A stretch of 64,000 nt of DNA from an uncultured Porphyromonadaceae bacterium (GTDB lineage Bacteria; Bacteroidota; Bacteroidia; Bacteroidales; Muribaculaceae). A program made the position numbers and the translations under genes. Location of the stretch: the NCBI GenBank assembly GCA_947649495.1, contig CANSRU010000010.1, positions 1 to 64,000 on the forward strand. Reading direction: 5' to 3'. Position 1 is the stretch's first letter, and each line of letters begins with the position of its first letter. Positions 18,129 to 27,761 of the stretch are shown one piece after another. Under the pieces are notes generated by a model. That model saw only the letters and a program-made list of their open reading frames with translations, had not been told where the DNA came from and made no database searches.

Positions 18129-18947
18129 ATGAAAAGAGAAGAACTTGTTGAGAACATTCGCCGCAAAGGCTCGTTTTTGTGCGTAGGTCTTGATACCGAC
18201 CCGCTTAAGATTCCCGCACATATTGCTGAAGGCCCCGACCCGATATTTACTTTCAACCGCGCCATAATTGACACTACAGCCCCCTACTGCGTGGCCTATA
18301 AGCCCAACATGGCTTTTTACGAAAGTTTCGGAGCTGCCGGATGGGATGCGTTAGAACGTACCATAGCATACATCAAGACCAACTATCCCGACCAATTTAT
18401 AATAGCCGATGCCAAACGCGGCGATATCGGTAACACATCCAAACTATACGCACGCAGTTTCTTCGAGCATCTTGATGTCGATGCCATCACTGTAGCGCCA
18501 TACATGGGTGAAGACAGCGTGACTCCGTTTTTGGGTTACGAAGGGAAATGGGTGATATTGCTGGCCCTCACCTCCAATAAAGGTTCGCACGATTTCCAGC
18601 TGATACGCGACACTGAAGGCACCCCGCTCTTTGAGACTGTAATCCGTAAATCAAGCCAATGGGCCGGTACTGACGAAATGATGTACGTGGTTGGTGCCAC
18701 ACAAGGACGCATGTTCGAGGACATACGCAAAGTAGCTCCGCGGTCATTCCTGCTCGTTCCGGGTGTAGGCGCCCAGGGTGGTAGCCTTGAGGAAGTGTGC
18801 CGCTACGGCATGCTGCCCGATGAATGCGGCCTGCTTGTCAACTCCTCGCGTGGTATCATCTACGCATCATCGGGAACAGACTTCGCCGAAGCCGCCGCTA
18901 CCGAAGCCCGCAAACTACGCGACCAGATGGCCGGATTGCTGAAATAG
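18129..18947 (+). CDS. pyrF: orotidine 5'-phosphate decarboxylase (type 2)
   Basis: The 272-residue protein converts OMP to UMP, the last step of pyrimidine synthesis. The catalytic Asp/Lys/Asp cluster is in [11 protein letters not shown] (Asp94, Lys96, Asp99). Length and the GNTS ending put it in the longer type 2 subfamily. VPGVGAQGG near the C-terminus is the phosphate-binding region. The operon with prfA is conserved in Bacteroidales as far as I recall. Confidence 0.95.
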   Translation: MKREELVENIRRKGSFLCVGLDTDPLKIPAHIAEGPDPIFTFNRAIIDTTAPYCVAYKPNMAFYESFGAAGWDALERTIAYIKTNYPDQFIIADAKRGDIGNTSKLYARSFFEHLDVDAITVAPYMGEDSVTPFLGYEGKWVILLALTSNKGSHDFQLIRDTEGTPLFETVIRKSSQWAGTDEMMYVVGATQGRMFEDIRKVAPRSFLLVPGVGAQGGSLEEVCRYGMLPDECGLLVNSSRGIIYASSGTDFAEAAATEARKLRDQMAGLLK

Positions 18948-18973
18948 ACCTGTTCAAAGAACATACAATTTAT

Positions 18974-19019
18974 AAATCCGCAATCGCACAGTGTTTACTG
19001 CATGATTGCGGATTTTTGT
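18974..19019 (+). terminator. rho-independent terminator after pyrF
   Basis: A perfect 12-bp stem (AAATCCGCAATC at 18974-18985 with its complement at 19004-19015) is followed by T-rich sequence. Confidence 0.85.
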
Positions 19020-19105
19020 TATTCCAACCCCTATCATAATGCCCACCAAATATTCTGTTTTGATTATTTTGCAATACGCTGGATGTAATTTCGGAAATAT
19101 TTCAT

Positions 19106-19113
19106 TAATTTTG
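19106..19113 (+). promoter_or_regulatory. -7 element of the pgk promoter
   Basis: TAATTTTG matches TAnnTTTG exactly and lies 53 bp before the pgk ATG. No convincing -33 TTTG is found at the expected distance. Confidence 0.55.
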
Positions 19114-19166
19114 CGTACACATAAATTCAAGTAATTTATCAACCTAATAATAAAACATTTATCAAA

Positions 19167-20414
19167 ATGACAATCGACGATTTCAACTTTGCCGGCAAGA
19201 AGGCAATTGTACGCGTTGACTTCAACGTGCCTCTGGACGAAAACGGTCACATCACAGACGACACCCGCATACGCGGTGCCCTCCCCACCCTCAAGAAAAT
19301 ACTCAACGATGGTGGCAGCCTCATCATCATGAGCCACATGGGCAAGCCCAAAGGCAAGGTTAATCCCAAATTCTCTCTCGCCCAGATTAAGGACGATGTA
19401 GCAAAAGCTCTTGGTACAGACGTGAAGTTTGCTTCCGATTGCGCTAACGCCGCCGAAGCCGCTGCCGCCCTCAAGCCCGGCGAAGTACTCCTGCTCGAGA
19501 ACCTCCGCTTCTATCCTGAAGAAGAGGGCAAGCCTGTAGGTATTGACAAAGAAGATCCTGCCTACGATGCTGCTAAGAAAGAGATGAAAGAACGTCAGAA
19601 AGAATTCGCCAAGACACTCGCAAGCTATGCCGATGTATATGTAAACGATGCATTCGGTACAGCTCACCGCAAGCACGCATCCACTGCAGTTATCGCCGAC
19701 TATTTCGACGCTCAGGACAAGATGCTCGGCTATCTCATGGAAAAAGAAGTGAAGGCCGTGGACAACATCCTCAGCGATATCAAGCGCCCCTTCACCGCCA
19801 TTATGGGTGGTTCAAAGGTGTCTACCAAAATAGGTATCATCGAAAACCTCATGGACAAGGTGGACAACCTTATTCTTTGCGGTGGCATGACCTACACATT
19901 TGCTAAAGCTATGGGCGGCAAAGTTGGCGATTCAATCTGCGAGACCGACAAACTCGACCTTGCTCTTGACATTATGAAGAAGGCCAAGGAGAAAGGCGTG
20001 AACCTCGTTCTCGGAACCGATTGCGTGGCCGGTAACAAATTCAGCAACGATGCCGACACTCAGATTTGCTCCGTAATGGATATCCCCGAAGGTTGGGAAG
20101 GAATGGATGCCGGTCCTGAATCACAGAAAGCATTCGCCGCCGCCATCACTCCCGCCAAGACTATACTTTGGAACGGCCCCGCCGGTGTATTTGAGTTTGA
20201 CAACTTCACCGCAGGCTCACGTGCCATTGCCAATGCCATAGTAGAAGCTACCAACAATGGTGCATTCTCGCTCGTAGGTGGCGGTGACTCCGTTGCATGC
20301 GTCAACAAATTCGGTCTTGCCGATCAGGTATCGTATGTATCTACTGGTGGAGGCGCACTCCTCGAAGCCATCGAAGGCAAAGTGCTTCCTGGTGTAGCCG
20401 CAATCAAAGGCTAA
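19167..20414 (+). CDS. pgk: phosphoglycerate kinase
   Basis: This 415-residue glycolytic enzyme transfers phosphate from 1,3-bisphosphoglycerate to ADP. The N-terminal VRVDFNVPL substrate motif, SHMGKPKG, the hinge-region [10 protein letters not shown] and the C-terminal nucleotide motif [11 protein letters not shown] are all intact. It is monocistronic, with terminators before and after. Its GC-rich, regular codon choice suggests high expression. Confidence 0.97.
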   Translation: MTIDDFNFAGKKAIVRVDFNVPLDENGHITDDTRIRGALPTLKKILNDGGSLIIMSHMGKPKGKVNPKFSLAQIKDDVAKALGTDVKFASDCANAAEAAAALKPGEVLLLENLRFYPEEEGKPVGIDKEDPAYDAAKKEMKERQKEFAKTLASYADVYVNDAFGTAHRKHASTAVIADYFDAQDKMLGYLMEKEVKAVDNILSDIKRPFTAIMGGSKVSTKIGIIENLMDKVDNLILCGGMTYTFAKAMGGKVGDSICETDKLDLALDIMKKAKEKGVNLVLGTDCVAGNKFSNDADTQICSVMDIPEGWEGMDAGPESQKAFAAAITPAKTILWNGPAGVFEFDNFTAGSRAIANAIVEATNNGAFSLVGGGDSVACVNKFGLADQVSYVSTGGGALLEAIEGKVLPGVAAIKG

Positions 20415-20431
20415 TAAATTACCTCAATAAA

Positions 20432-20467
20432 TAATAAAAGCAGAGCCATTGGCTCTGCTTTTATTAT
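20432..20467. terminator. bidirectional terminator between pgk and the EamA gene
   Basis: A long, nearly perfect palindrome is centred at about 20450 (GCAGAGCCA paired with TGGCTCTGC) with AT-rich flanks on both sides. It works for both convergent genes and overlaps the stop codon of the EamA gene. Confidence 0.85.
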
Positions 20468-21402
20468 TTACCTTTATAGCGCAGACGTGGAAACAGTTTG
20501 CGTATACGCGTAAGCCGCGGATGTATCGCGGGCGATGCCACAACACCACTCACAGCCACAACTATCATTATCAGTCCGGCTATATCGCGCACTGTAAGCA
20601 CCTCGCCAAATACAAGCACTCCGAAAAACACAGCTGTAACCGGTTCGAGAGCCCCGAGTATGGCTGTAGGTGTTGACCCTATATACTGTATGGCCGCCGT
20701 GGTACACAGAAATGATATCGCGGTAGGAAAAATGGCCAACGCTGCCACACATCCCCATAGATACCATCTGTCGGCCGGGGGCACCTGAACTACACCCGTA
20801 ATGGCAAGCCTTACAGCAAAAAGCGAAAGCCCGAACAGCAGCACATAGAATGTCACCGTGAGAGTTGCCACATTGCGCAACCCGGTCTTATTCACCGCTA
20901 CTATATATATGGCATAGGACAATGCCGAAGCCATTACAAGCATTGTGCCGGTAAAGCTCAATGTGGCATCACCTCCACCTTTATACAGCATCGCAATTCC
21001 GGTGAGAGCCAACGCTATACAAGCAATGGTTATGGCCGATAACCGCTCGCGGAACATCGCCGCCATAATAACCGCCACCATTATGGGGTAGACAAACAGC
21101 ATGGTTGATGCTATCCCGGCATCCATGTAGTTGTAACTGAGAAACAAACCGAGCGACGAGAAAGCGACAACCAATCCCATTATAATCAATGTAGCCAACT
21201 GCCTGCCGCTCACCTTGAAGCTACGCCCGCGGGCTACAATCATAATGGCTAACAGCGGGATTGCAAACAGATAGCGGAAAAACAGCACCGAATCGGCAGT
21301 CATCCCCACATTATAAAGCGGTAGCGTGAAGAGAGGATTCATGCCATAAGTAGCCGCAGCCACCGCACCGAGAAGATAACCTTTGGCCTTGGTTCCCGCC
21401 AT
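20464..21402 (-). CDS. EamA/DMT-family transporter
   Basis: This 312-residue integral membrane protein has about ten hydrophobic segments arranged as two EamA repeats. Examples are LLAIMIVARG near residue 55 and AGLIMIVVAVSGVVA near 280, with the repeat feature LGALEPVTAVFFG in the second half. The family exports or imports small metabolites such as amino acids and nucleotides. It is the last gene of a minus-strand operon and follows ddl after only 3 bp, so its cargo may relate to D-alanyl or cell-wall precursor metabolism (inference). Confidence 0.85.
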   Translation of the reverse strand: MAGTKAKGYLLGAVAAATYGMNPLFTLPLYNVGMTADSVLFFRYLFAIPLLAIMIVARGRSFKVSGRQLATLIIMGLVVAFSSLGLFLSYNYMDAGIASTMLFVYPIMVAVIMAAMFRERLSAITIACIALALTGIAMLYKGGGDATLSFTGTMLVMASALSYAIYIVAVNKTGLRNVATLTVTFYVLLFGLSLFAVRLAITGVVQVPPADRWYLWGCVAALAIFPTAISFLCTTAAIQYIGSTPTAILGALEPVTAVFFGVLVFGEVLTVRDIAGLIMIVVAVSGVVASPAIHPRLTRIRKLFPRLRYKGK

Positions 21403-21405
21403 AAG

Positions 21406-22596
21406 TTAACGTTTTGCTCCCTTACAGCCTTTGCCTCCTTTCAGACCGCCACCCAACGAAAAGATATTCTGGTCGTAGCTAATGGTCTTCATGCCCTGCT
21501 CACGTTTACGCTTCAATGCGAGTTTCACCAGACGGTCCATCAGTTTGTCAAAAGGCAACCCTGTGGCTTCCCACAGATAGAAAGACAGCGAACCGGGTAT
21601 TGTATTTATCTCATTGACATATATTTCGCCATTATCTGCATCCATTATCACGTCCACACGGCTCACACCATGGCACGAAAGCACACGGAAAGTCTCTCCG
21701 GCAAGAAAACGGATACGGTCGCTGACATCTACAGGCAGATCGGCCGGTATGCGTTTCTGTGAAGCCTGCATACCCTTGGCACCCTTGGTTCCACCCATGT
21801 ATTTATCCTCATACGACAGAATTTCACCGCTTTTTATCGGCTCCTCACACACCGATGTCTCATACTCGTCGCAGTCACCAAGTACCGAGCAATTCACTTC
21901 ATGAAGATTTTCCACCATGTGTTCTACGATAATTCTGGTGGAATAGCGTTCGGCATCCTCCACTTTCGCCAATAATTGCTCTCGGTCCTTGGCTCGTCCT
22001 ATGCCGACGCTCGACCCGAGGTTGGCCGGTTTCACTATCACCGGATAGCCGAGTTTCGACTCAACCCTTGCTATCAGTTCATCCCGCTTTGCAAACCATT
22101 CCTTATCGGTAAACCATACATATTTCACCACGGGAATGTCACATGCCTGAAGAATCATCTTCATCGTTATCTTATCCATACCGTTGGCCGATGCAAGCAC
22201 ATTGCAACCGGCGTATGGGATACCTATTGCATCAAGGATGCCTTCAAACGTGCCATCCTCGCCATACGAACCATGAAGCACAGGAATCACCACATCGAGT
22301 TTGGTTACCACACCGTTGCCAAACAGAGGACGCTTGCGTGAGTACACATTGTAGTCACCCCTCACCGGCTCCATGTAGATCTCGCGGCACTTTGCAAGCA
22401 ATGCCGGTATGTCACGGTAATTGGCCACATCCAGCAACGCATCGCCGGTGTACCAATGTCCCTGCTTTGTTATATATATAGGTGTAACATCGTAAACATC
22501 GCGGTCTATAGCACTCATGGCCTGTGATGCCGATATGACAGAAATCTCATGCTCGGTGGAACAACCGCCGAAGAACACTCCTATGTTAGTTTTCAT
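21406..22596 (-). CDS. ddl: D-alanine--D-alanine ligase
   Basis: This 396-residue ATP-grasp enzyme joins two D-alanines for peptidoglycan. Visible motifs are GGCSTEHEISVISA with the substrate glutamate, PANLGSSVGIG with the serine, and SYEDKY with the tyrosine typical of D-Ala-D-Ala rather than VanA-type enzymes. VDVIMD and VNEINTIPGS are the metal site. The omega-loop after EDKY is long and Gly/Lys-rich, and the C-terminus ends in a Gly/Lys-rich tail, both unlike E. coli DdlB (306 residues). It lies between a membrane Mur ligase and a transporter, so it may be a second, specialised Ddl. Confidence 0.9.
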   Translation of the reverse strand: MKTNIGVFFGGCSTEHEISVISASQAMSAIDRDVYDVTPIYITKQGHWYTGDALLDVANYRDIPALLAKCREIYMEPVRGDYNVYSRKRPLFGNGVVTKLDVVIPVLHGSYGEDGTFEGILDAIGIPYAGCNVLASANGMDKITMKMILQACDIPVVKYVWFTDKEWFAKRDELIARVESKLGYPVIVKPANLGSSVGIGRAKDREQLLAKVEDAERYSTRIIVEHMVENLHEVNCSVLGDCDEYETSVCEEPIKSGEILSYEDKYMGGTKGAKGMQASQKRIPADLPVDVSDRIRFLAGETFRVLSCHGVSRVDVIMDADNGEIYVNEINTIPGSLSFYLWEATGLPFDKLMDRLVKLALKRKREQGMKTISYDQNIFSLGGGLKGGKGCKGAKR

Positions 22597-22629
22597 TGCT
22601 AATATGTTATTTTTTGATTGTAATCCTGT

Positions 22630-24234
22630 TTATTTAAATGTATCGGGAAGGTCATTTTCATACAATACCGTATCTCCGCCACGTAGCATAGCTGACAGAA
22701 GTTGCTGTGCCTCGCTGAAAGTTGCGGCCTCATGGACCTCTATGGAGCTATTACCTGTACTTCCGATTCCCTCCACTATGGCCGCGCGGTTATACTCACC
22801 CACTACTATTGCAACATCGGCCGAAACCGCTATTTTAGCACCAAACTCACGGTTTAGTTCATATTGTCTCTCACCAAGTTCAATCATGCCCGGAGTCACC
22901 ACATAGCGGCGTCCGCCGGCCATCGATGCGAGCACATCAAGAGCCATAGCCGAACCGGTCGGATTGGAATTGAATGCATCGTCTATTATAGTCACCCCTC
23001 CTGCCGTGCGCTTCATATTGAGACGATGCTCCACCTGCTCTATCTTTTCCACAGCATGCCGTATCTTTGATTCCGGAACGTCAAGATGAAGAGCCACCAC
23101 AACAGCCGCAATCAAATTGGACACATTGCACTCCCCGACAAGTTTGGTGTGAAGTGTTATTTCCTTTCCATCGCCTTTAACGGTAAAGGTGGTTCCGTAT
23201 GCATCATACACTACATCGGTGGCGACAAATGCCACTTTCTCGCAATTTGCCACGCCATATCGCACACACGCCACATTCCCAACTTTACGCGAAGCAATAA
23301 ATGGAAAGTCATTATTTATAACCGCCAGACCATCGGCAGGCAATGCATCTATCAGTTCAAATTTAGTACGCTGCACATTCTCAATGCTCTTGAACGATTC
23401 AAGATGCTGAGGCCCTACGGCGGTAACAATACCTATCTGTGGATTTACCAAGTCGCATATTTCCTTTATATCGCCCGGTTGTTTGGCACCCATCTCGCAT
23501 ATAAACACCTCCGTATATGGCTGCATATACTCCCTCACCGTACGTATCACCCCTAGTGTGGTATTATAGCTTCCGGGGGTCATCAGCACATCGTAACTTT
23601 CCGAAAGTATACGATGTAAATAATGCTTGGTGCTCGTTTTTCCATAACTTCCGGTTATTCCTATCACCTTAAGTCCTGGCATTGATTTAAGTATTGCCGA
23701 AGCCTCATTGTAATAACGGCGGTTTATATGGCGTTCCATCGGACCCAGCATATATACAGCCAGCATTGTAATGACATGCGACAGACAATACATCAACAAA
23801 AACACCACTGAAACAAAATATATCCCATGAAGCATATTCTGCCGACATGCAATTGCATAAGCCACAGCTGCAACAGCCGCTCCAATCAGAACCATCACCG
23901 TATATATCCGCTTCACCCTGTTGGTCCATACCAAAGGCTTCTTATATTTCTTTCTTAAAAGTGTTATGGCCGAACCGGCGGAAAACAGCCCTATGAGCGC
24001 CATGGCCCAGACGTCGGTATTGAACGAGACAAGGGATACCAACATGACACACATACCCACAAGGCGAGGATACGATGTTGTGTCGCCCGAAGATCGTAGC
24101 CAACGCATATATCGGTCGGGGCGATACGAATTCTGCTGCATCATCATCAGATCGCGGGCCAATTCCGCCAAGAAATTCACCGCGGCCAGCAGCATCACGA
24201 AAACAAATGTCAAAATCAAGACTAAAGGAGTCAT
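22630..24234 (-). CDS. membrane-anchored Mur ligase (MurF-like)
   Basis: This protein of 534 residues has no canonical MurF domain 1. Residues 1-165 hold about five hydrophobic segments (around 4-22, 57-73, 77-93, 110-130 and 136-163). The Mur ligase ATPase core follows: P-loop GITGSYGKTSTK from 192, the EMGAKQPGDI segment with the conserved Glu, IDDAFNSNPTG for the central-domain adenine contact, and a C-terminal domain with TPGMIELG. It ends ENDLPDTFK. The family adds D-Ala-D-Ala or another dipeptide to a precursor; the immediate ddl neighbour fits this. The actual acceptor is unknown; a membrane-bound acceptor is inferred. Confidence 0.85.
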   Translation of the reverse strand: MTPLVLILTFVFVMLLAAVNFLAELARDLMMMQQNSYRPDRYMRWLRSSGDTTSYPRLVGMCVMLVSLVSFNTDVWAMALIGLFSAGSAITLLRKKYKKPLVWTNRVKRIYTVMVLIGAAVAAVAYAIACRQNMLHGIYFVSVVFLLMYCLSHVITMLAVYMLGPMERHINRRYYNEASAILKSMPGLKVIGITGSYGKTSTKHYLHRILSESYDVLMTPGSYNTTLGVIRTVREYMQPYTEVFICEMGAKQPGDIKEICDLVNPQIGIVTAVGPQHLESFKSIENVQRTKFELIDALPADGLAVINNDFPFIASRKVGNVACVRYGVANCEKVAFVATDVVYDAYGTTFTVKGDGKEITLHTKLVGECNVSNLIAAVVVALHLDVPESKIRHAVEKIEQVEHRLNMKRTAGGVTIIDDAFNSNPTGSAMALDVLASMAGGRRYVVTPGMIELGERQYELNREFGAKIAVSADVAIVVGEYNRAAIVEGIGSTGNSSIEVHEAATFSEAQQLLSAMLRGGDTVLYENDLPDTFK

Positions 24235-24261
24235 TCCAATTATATGTTTATATGTAAAATA

Positions 24262-25026
24262 TTACGAACCTGATGTAAGGAAACTTGCCAGCACAGCTGC
24301 AAACTGACGCGGATTGTCAAGGAAACTATAGTGACCGCAACCGGGGAAGCTCACCAAACCGGCATCCGGTATCAGACGCTCCATTATTTTGGCATCGCCC
24401 AACGGAGTGGCCGTATCATTCTCCCCCCATATAAGCAACGTAGGGGCTTTGACATCCGGCATCACTGCCTTGAGGTCTTCATTTACCACCTTACTGAGAA
24501 TAGCTCTCATTGTAGGCGTGGCGTTAGCATAATCGTCAGAACCACGTTTAGCCCGCTGTCTGTCTATTATCGCATCAGCCTGCTTACGTCCGTGCAACAG
24601 ACGCAGCCACCGCTTCATAAGTTTAAACGAATACACCTTAATATAATATTTCAACTTGCGACGCGGTTTTACACCTGCGGCATCAACGAGTATCAGCTTG
24701 TCTACTTCATTGCGCGAAGCATACAGAATGCCTACACGGCCTCCGAATGAATGCCCGAGCAACGACGGTCGCTCTATCCCAAGCTTATGCACCATCTTCT
24801 CTATAAGAAGGGTATACTCTTCGACGCCCCACACCGAATCCGGCTCAGGAGTTTCGCCAAATCCCGGGAAATCCACATTATACACCGTGTGGCTTTGCGA
24901 CGCCACAGCCTCGACAGAAGCCAGAGTGGAGTGATTGCACCCCCAGCCGTGCATCATTATCAGCGGTTTACCACTACCCGACACCGTATAATGCAATGGT
25001 ATATTATCAATATCTATAGTCTGCAT
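24262..25026 (-). CDS. alpha/beta hydrolase of the Mur ligase-Ddl operon
   Basis: This 254-residue cytoplasmic alpha/beta hydrolase has oxyanion motif HGWGCNH, nucleophile Ser93 in GHSFGG, an acid in WGENDTATP and His in GCGHYSF. ATG at 25026 is preferred over a TTG at 25035. There is no signal peptide. It opens the four-gene minus-strand operon, with a 27-bp gap to the Mur ligase gene. The substrate is unknown; the position next to Ddl and the Mur ligase suggests an ester or peptide related to envelope precursors. Confidence 0.82.
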   Translation of the reverse strand: MQTIDIDNIPLHYTVSGSGKPLIMMHGWGCNHSTLASVEAVASQSHTVYNVDFPGFGETPEPDSVWGVEEYTLLIEKMVHKLGIERPSLLGHSFGGRVGILYASRNEVDKLILVDAAGVKPRRKLKYYIKVYSFKLMKRWLRLLHGRKQADAIIDRQRAKRGSDDYANATPTMRAILSKVVNEDLKAVMPDVKAPTLLIWGENDTATPLGDAKIMERLIPDAGLVSFPGCGHYSFLDNPRQFAAVLASFLTSGS

Positions 25027-25048
25027 GACAGGCAACTTTTCATCGCAG

Positions 25049-25056
25049 CAAAGTTA
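25049..25056 (-). promoter_or_regulatory. -7 element of the hydrolase-Mur ligase-ddl-EamA operon
   Basis: TAACTTTG on the minus strand, 22 bp before the hydrolase ATG. The -33 element is not obvious. Confidence 0.55.
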
Positions 25057-25188
25057 AGCATAATAGTTGACAATCCCCCGAGTTTATCAAGCCATTATCA
25101 ACCGAACCTCAACGGCAATCAATAACATACTTCCATGCATACATATCTTCATATTTTTACTAACTTTACACTGTAAAAACAATTAATC

Positions 25189-26553
25189 ATGCTTATATTC
25201 CTCATTTTAATATCATTGCTGCTTTGCGCAGCCTTATTCTGGGCGTTTCGCACCTCACGCAACAGTTCGGATTTCCGGGAACAAGCCGTCAGGATTCAGG
25301 AACGGCTGCTGCTTGCCGAAGCCGACAGGCAACGTCTGGAATCCGAGCTTAAATCCACAAGAGCAGAACGTGATTCTGCCGTGACCCTCAATGCCACATT
25401 AAACGAACAAGTGCGCCATGGAGCCGAAGACAACGCCAGATTGCAAAAACAGATACAGGAACTCAAGGATAGCCACAACGAAGAGATAAAGAAGGCCGCC
25501 GACCTGCAGAAACAACTTTTGCAACAGTCCGAGTCCAATTTCCGTTTAATGGCAAACGACATAATGGAACGTCACTCGGCCACGTTCCGCCAACAGAACG
25601 AACAACGCCTTGGTGAGATACTCACACCTCTGAAAGAGAATATTGATAAATTCAGACACGATGTTGCCGAATGTTATTCGGCCGAAGCACGCGAACGCTT
25701 CTCCCTGCAAGAAAAAATCAAAGACCTCATCGAAGCCAACAACAATATAGGACGGGAAGCGAAAGAACTCGCAAGCGCACTTCGCGGTAACTCGAAAAAG
25801 CAAGGCGACTGGGGCGAGATGGTGCTTGAATCCATCCTTGAGCAATCAGGATTACGCCGGGGAGAAGAATTTCTGGTACAACAGCAGACTGACGATTCGG
25901 GCTGCGCCTTGCGCGATGACGACGGACGCGGGCTGCGTCCGGATGTAGTTGTGCGCTACCCGGGTGGACGCGTAATGGTGATTGACTCAAAAGTATCCCT
26001 TACGGCATTTGTGGACTACGTAAACGCCGAGGACCGCGAGCTGCAGGAACAATACGGACGCCTCCACCTGCAGTCGGTGCTGAAGCATATCAACGAACTG
26101 AGTGCAAAAAAATATCAGGACTACATAGGCTCCGAGAAGCTTGATTTCGTTATGATGTTCATCCCTAACGAAGGTGCCTATGCCGCAGCCATGACCCTTG
26201 ACCCCACCCTATGGCAGAAAGCCTACGACAAACGCGTGTTAATGGCATCGCCCACACAACTCGTGGGAGCATTGAGACTGATATCGCAACTATGGACTCA
26301 GGACCGGCAGACACGCAACTCTCTTGAGATAGCCCGCCGTGCCGGACGCATGTATGAGAAATTCGTAGGCTTTGTAACCGACATGGAACGCATAGACAAA
26401 AGCATTGAATCGACGCGCACAGCTTACGAAAACGCCATGAAGAAACTCCGTCAGGGCAACGGCAATCTGGTATCACAGGCCGAAAAGCTACGGGAACTTG
26501 GCATAAAGACAGAAAAACGCATTCCGGGAAGCGAGGACTACTCCGCTGAATAA
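25189..26553 (+). CDS. rmuC: DNA recombination protein RmuC
   Basis: The 454-residue protein starts with a single membrane segment (about residues 2-20). A long predicted coiled coil rich in Glu, Arg and Gln follows (about 25-160), then the RmuC domain with KKQGDWGEMVLE, RPDVVVRYPGG and MVIDSKVSLTAF. That core has a PD-(D/E)xK nuclease-like fold. RmuC limits inversions and is implicated in defence and repair; its exact reaction is unsettled. Its last 16 bp overlap the convergent sigma factor gene. Confidence 0.94.
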   Translation: MLIFLILISLLLCAALFWAFRTSRNSSDFREQAVRIQERLLLAEADRQRLESELKSTRAERDSAVTLNATLNEQVRHGAEDNARLQKQIQELKDSHNEEIKKAADLQKQLLQQSESNFRLMANDIMERHSATFRQQNEQRLGEILTPLKENIDKFRHDVAECYSAEARERFSLQEKIKDLIEANNNIGREAKELASALRGNSKKQGDWGEMVLESILEQSGLRRGEEFLVQQQTDDSGCALRDDDGRGLRPDVVVRYPGGRVMVIDSKVSLTAFVDYVNAEDRELQEQYGRLHLQSVLKHINELSAKKYQDYIGSEKLDFVMMFIPNEGAYAAAMTLDPTLWQKAYDKRVLMASPTQLVGALRLISQLWTQDRQTRNSLEIARRAGRMYEKFVGFVTDMERIDKSIESTRTAYENAMKKLRQGNGNLVSQAEKLRELGIKTEKRIPGSEDYSAE

Positions 26554-27047
26554 TCCCTCAACTGCACACGTAACTTTTGTCGCGCATAGTATATACGGCT
26601 TTTAATTGTCCCTACCGGAAGATTCATCTGCTCAGCAATTTCCGCATAGCGGTAACCTGCAAGATGCATGGAAAACGGCACTCGATATTCAGGCGAGAAA
26701 CTATCGATAGCCTCATGTATCTCCCTTATGGCATAAGTATTGTCGGGTGTCTCGTTACTTGAATCACGCGGCAAATTGAGATGATAAAGATCGTCGGTTG
26801 TGTCAACCTTTGTGGCACACCGCACCGTACGGCGATAATTATTTATAAAAATATTACGCATTATTGTAAATACCCATCCCTTGAAATTGGTGTTTTCCGC
26901 ATACTTTTCCTCATTATCGAGCGCCTTGAGGGTAGTATCCTGCAACAGATCGTATGCATCATCCCGATTGGAAGTCAGGATAAATGCGAAATTCAACATA
27001 TTGCCCTGAAGTTCCAACAGTTTTTTCTGAAAATTCTTATTAATCAT
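26538..27047 (-). CDS. ECF-type RNA polymerase sigma factor
   Basis: This 169-residue sigma-70 family factor has region 2 (about 15-85, with DAYDLLQDTTLKAL and FKGWVFTIMRNIFINNYRR) and region 4 (about 108-160, with YAEIAEQMNLPVGTIKSRI). Regions 1 and 3 are missing, as in ECF factors. ATG at 27047 gives MINKNFQKK; an upstream start is less likely. No anti-sigma gene is adjacent, which is common for this Bacteroidetes type. The 276 bp upstream, to the deaminase gene, contain no recognised TAnnTTTG promoter on this strand. Confidence 0.92.
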   Translation of the reverse strand: MINKNFQKKLLELQGNMLNFAFILTSNRDDAYDLLQDTTLKALDNEEKYAENTNFKGWVFTIMRNIFINNYRRTVRCATKVDTTDDLYHLNLPRDSSNETPDNTYAIREIHEAIDSFSPEYRVPFSMHLAGYRYAEIAEQMNLPVGTIKSRIYYARQKLRVQLRDYSAE

Positions 27048-27291
27048 AGTATACCTCAATAAAGATAAAGTGTTCAACGGAATCAGGCGCCCACCCTTAC
27101 ACCCTCTATTATATATCTAAGAAACCTGCCACCGGCCTCTTATGTTCCGGAAAGACACTGCCGCACAGCCTTATTTATGAAAAATCATATATTTTTGAAA
27201 CTTTTTATATTAAAATCCGCTTATAACATCAGTTAAATCTCACTGAAACAAAATATCCATCTGCAAGACACCACCATAACAAAAAAGTGCG

Positions 27292-27299
27292 TAACTTTG
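27292..27299 (+). promoter_or_regulatory. -7 element of the dCMP deaminase operon
   Basis: TAACTTTG, an exact consensus match, lies 24 bp before the ATG at 27324. Confidence 0.6.
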
Positions 27300-27323
27300 C
27301 AAAATATCTGTAATCTGACGACT

Positions 27324-27761
27324 ATGGACAATCAAGAGAAACAAGAAGTGATAGACCGCCGGTATCTTCGTATGGCCGCGATATGGGCGGAAAACTCATA
27401 CTGCCGCCGTCGGCAGGTTGGTGCCATATTGGTCAAAGGACAAATGATTATTTCCGACGGATTCAACGGAACTCCCGCCGGATTTGAAAATATATGCGAG
27501 GATACAGACGGCAGCACCAAACCATACGTGCTTCATGCCGAGGCCAACGCCATAACCAAAGTGGCCCGCAGCAACAATTCCTCCCAAGGTTCAACCCTTT
27601 ATGTCACCGCTTCACCCTGCCTTGAATGTGCCAAACTTATTATTCAGGCAGGAATTACACGAGTGGTGTACAACGAATTATATCGGATAACCGACGGTCT
27701 TGATCTTCTCTCCCGCGCCGGAATAGATTGTGTGCATATAGAATCTTTAGTAGAAAAATGA
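27324..27761 (+). CDS. dCMP/cytidine deaminase family protein
   Basis: This 145-residue zinc-dependent deaminase has ligands His71 (with catalytic Glu73) in HAEAN, and Cys99 and Cys102 in SPCLEC. The overall sequence, with RRRQVGAILVKG and GFNGTPAGF, matches deoxycytidylate deaminase (ComEB-like), which makes dUMP for thymidylate synthesis. ATG at 27324 is chosen; the upstream extension would start before the -7 element. It overlaps the protease gene by 4 bp. Confidence 0.9.
   Translation: MDNQEKQEVIDRRYLRMAAIWAENSYCRRRQVGAILVKGQMIISDGFNGTPAGFENICEDTDGSTKPYVLHAEANAITKVARSNNSSQGSTLYVTASPCLECAKLIIQAGITRVVYNELYRITDGLDLLSRAGIDCVHIESLVEK

Noticed and set aside
18954-19676. 240-codon minus-strand ORF opposite pgk
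   Set aside because: Extends through the pyrF terminator and pgk promoter and mirrors pgk codons.
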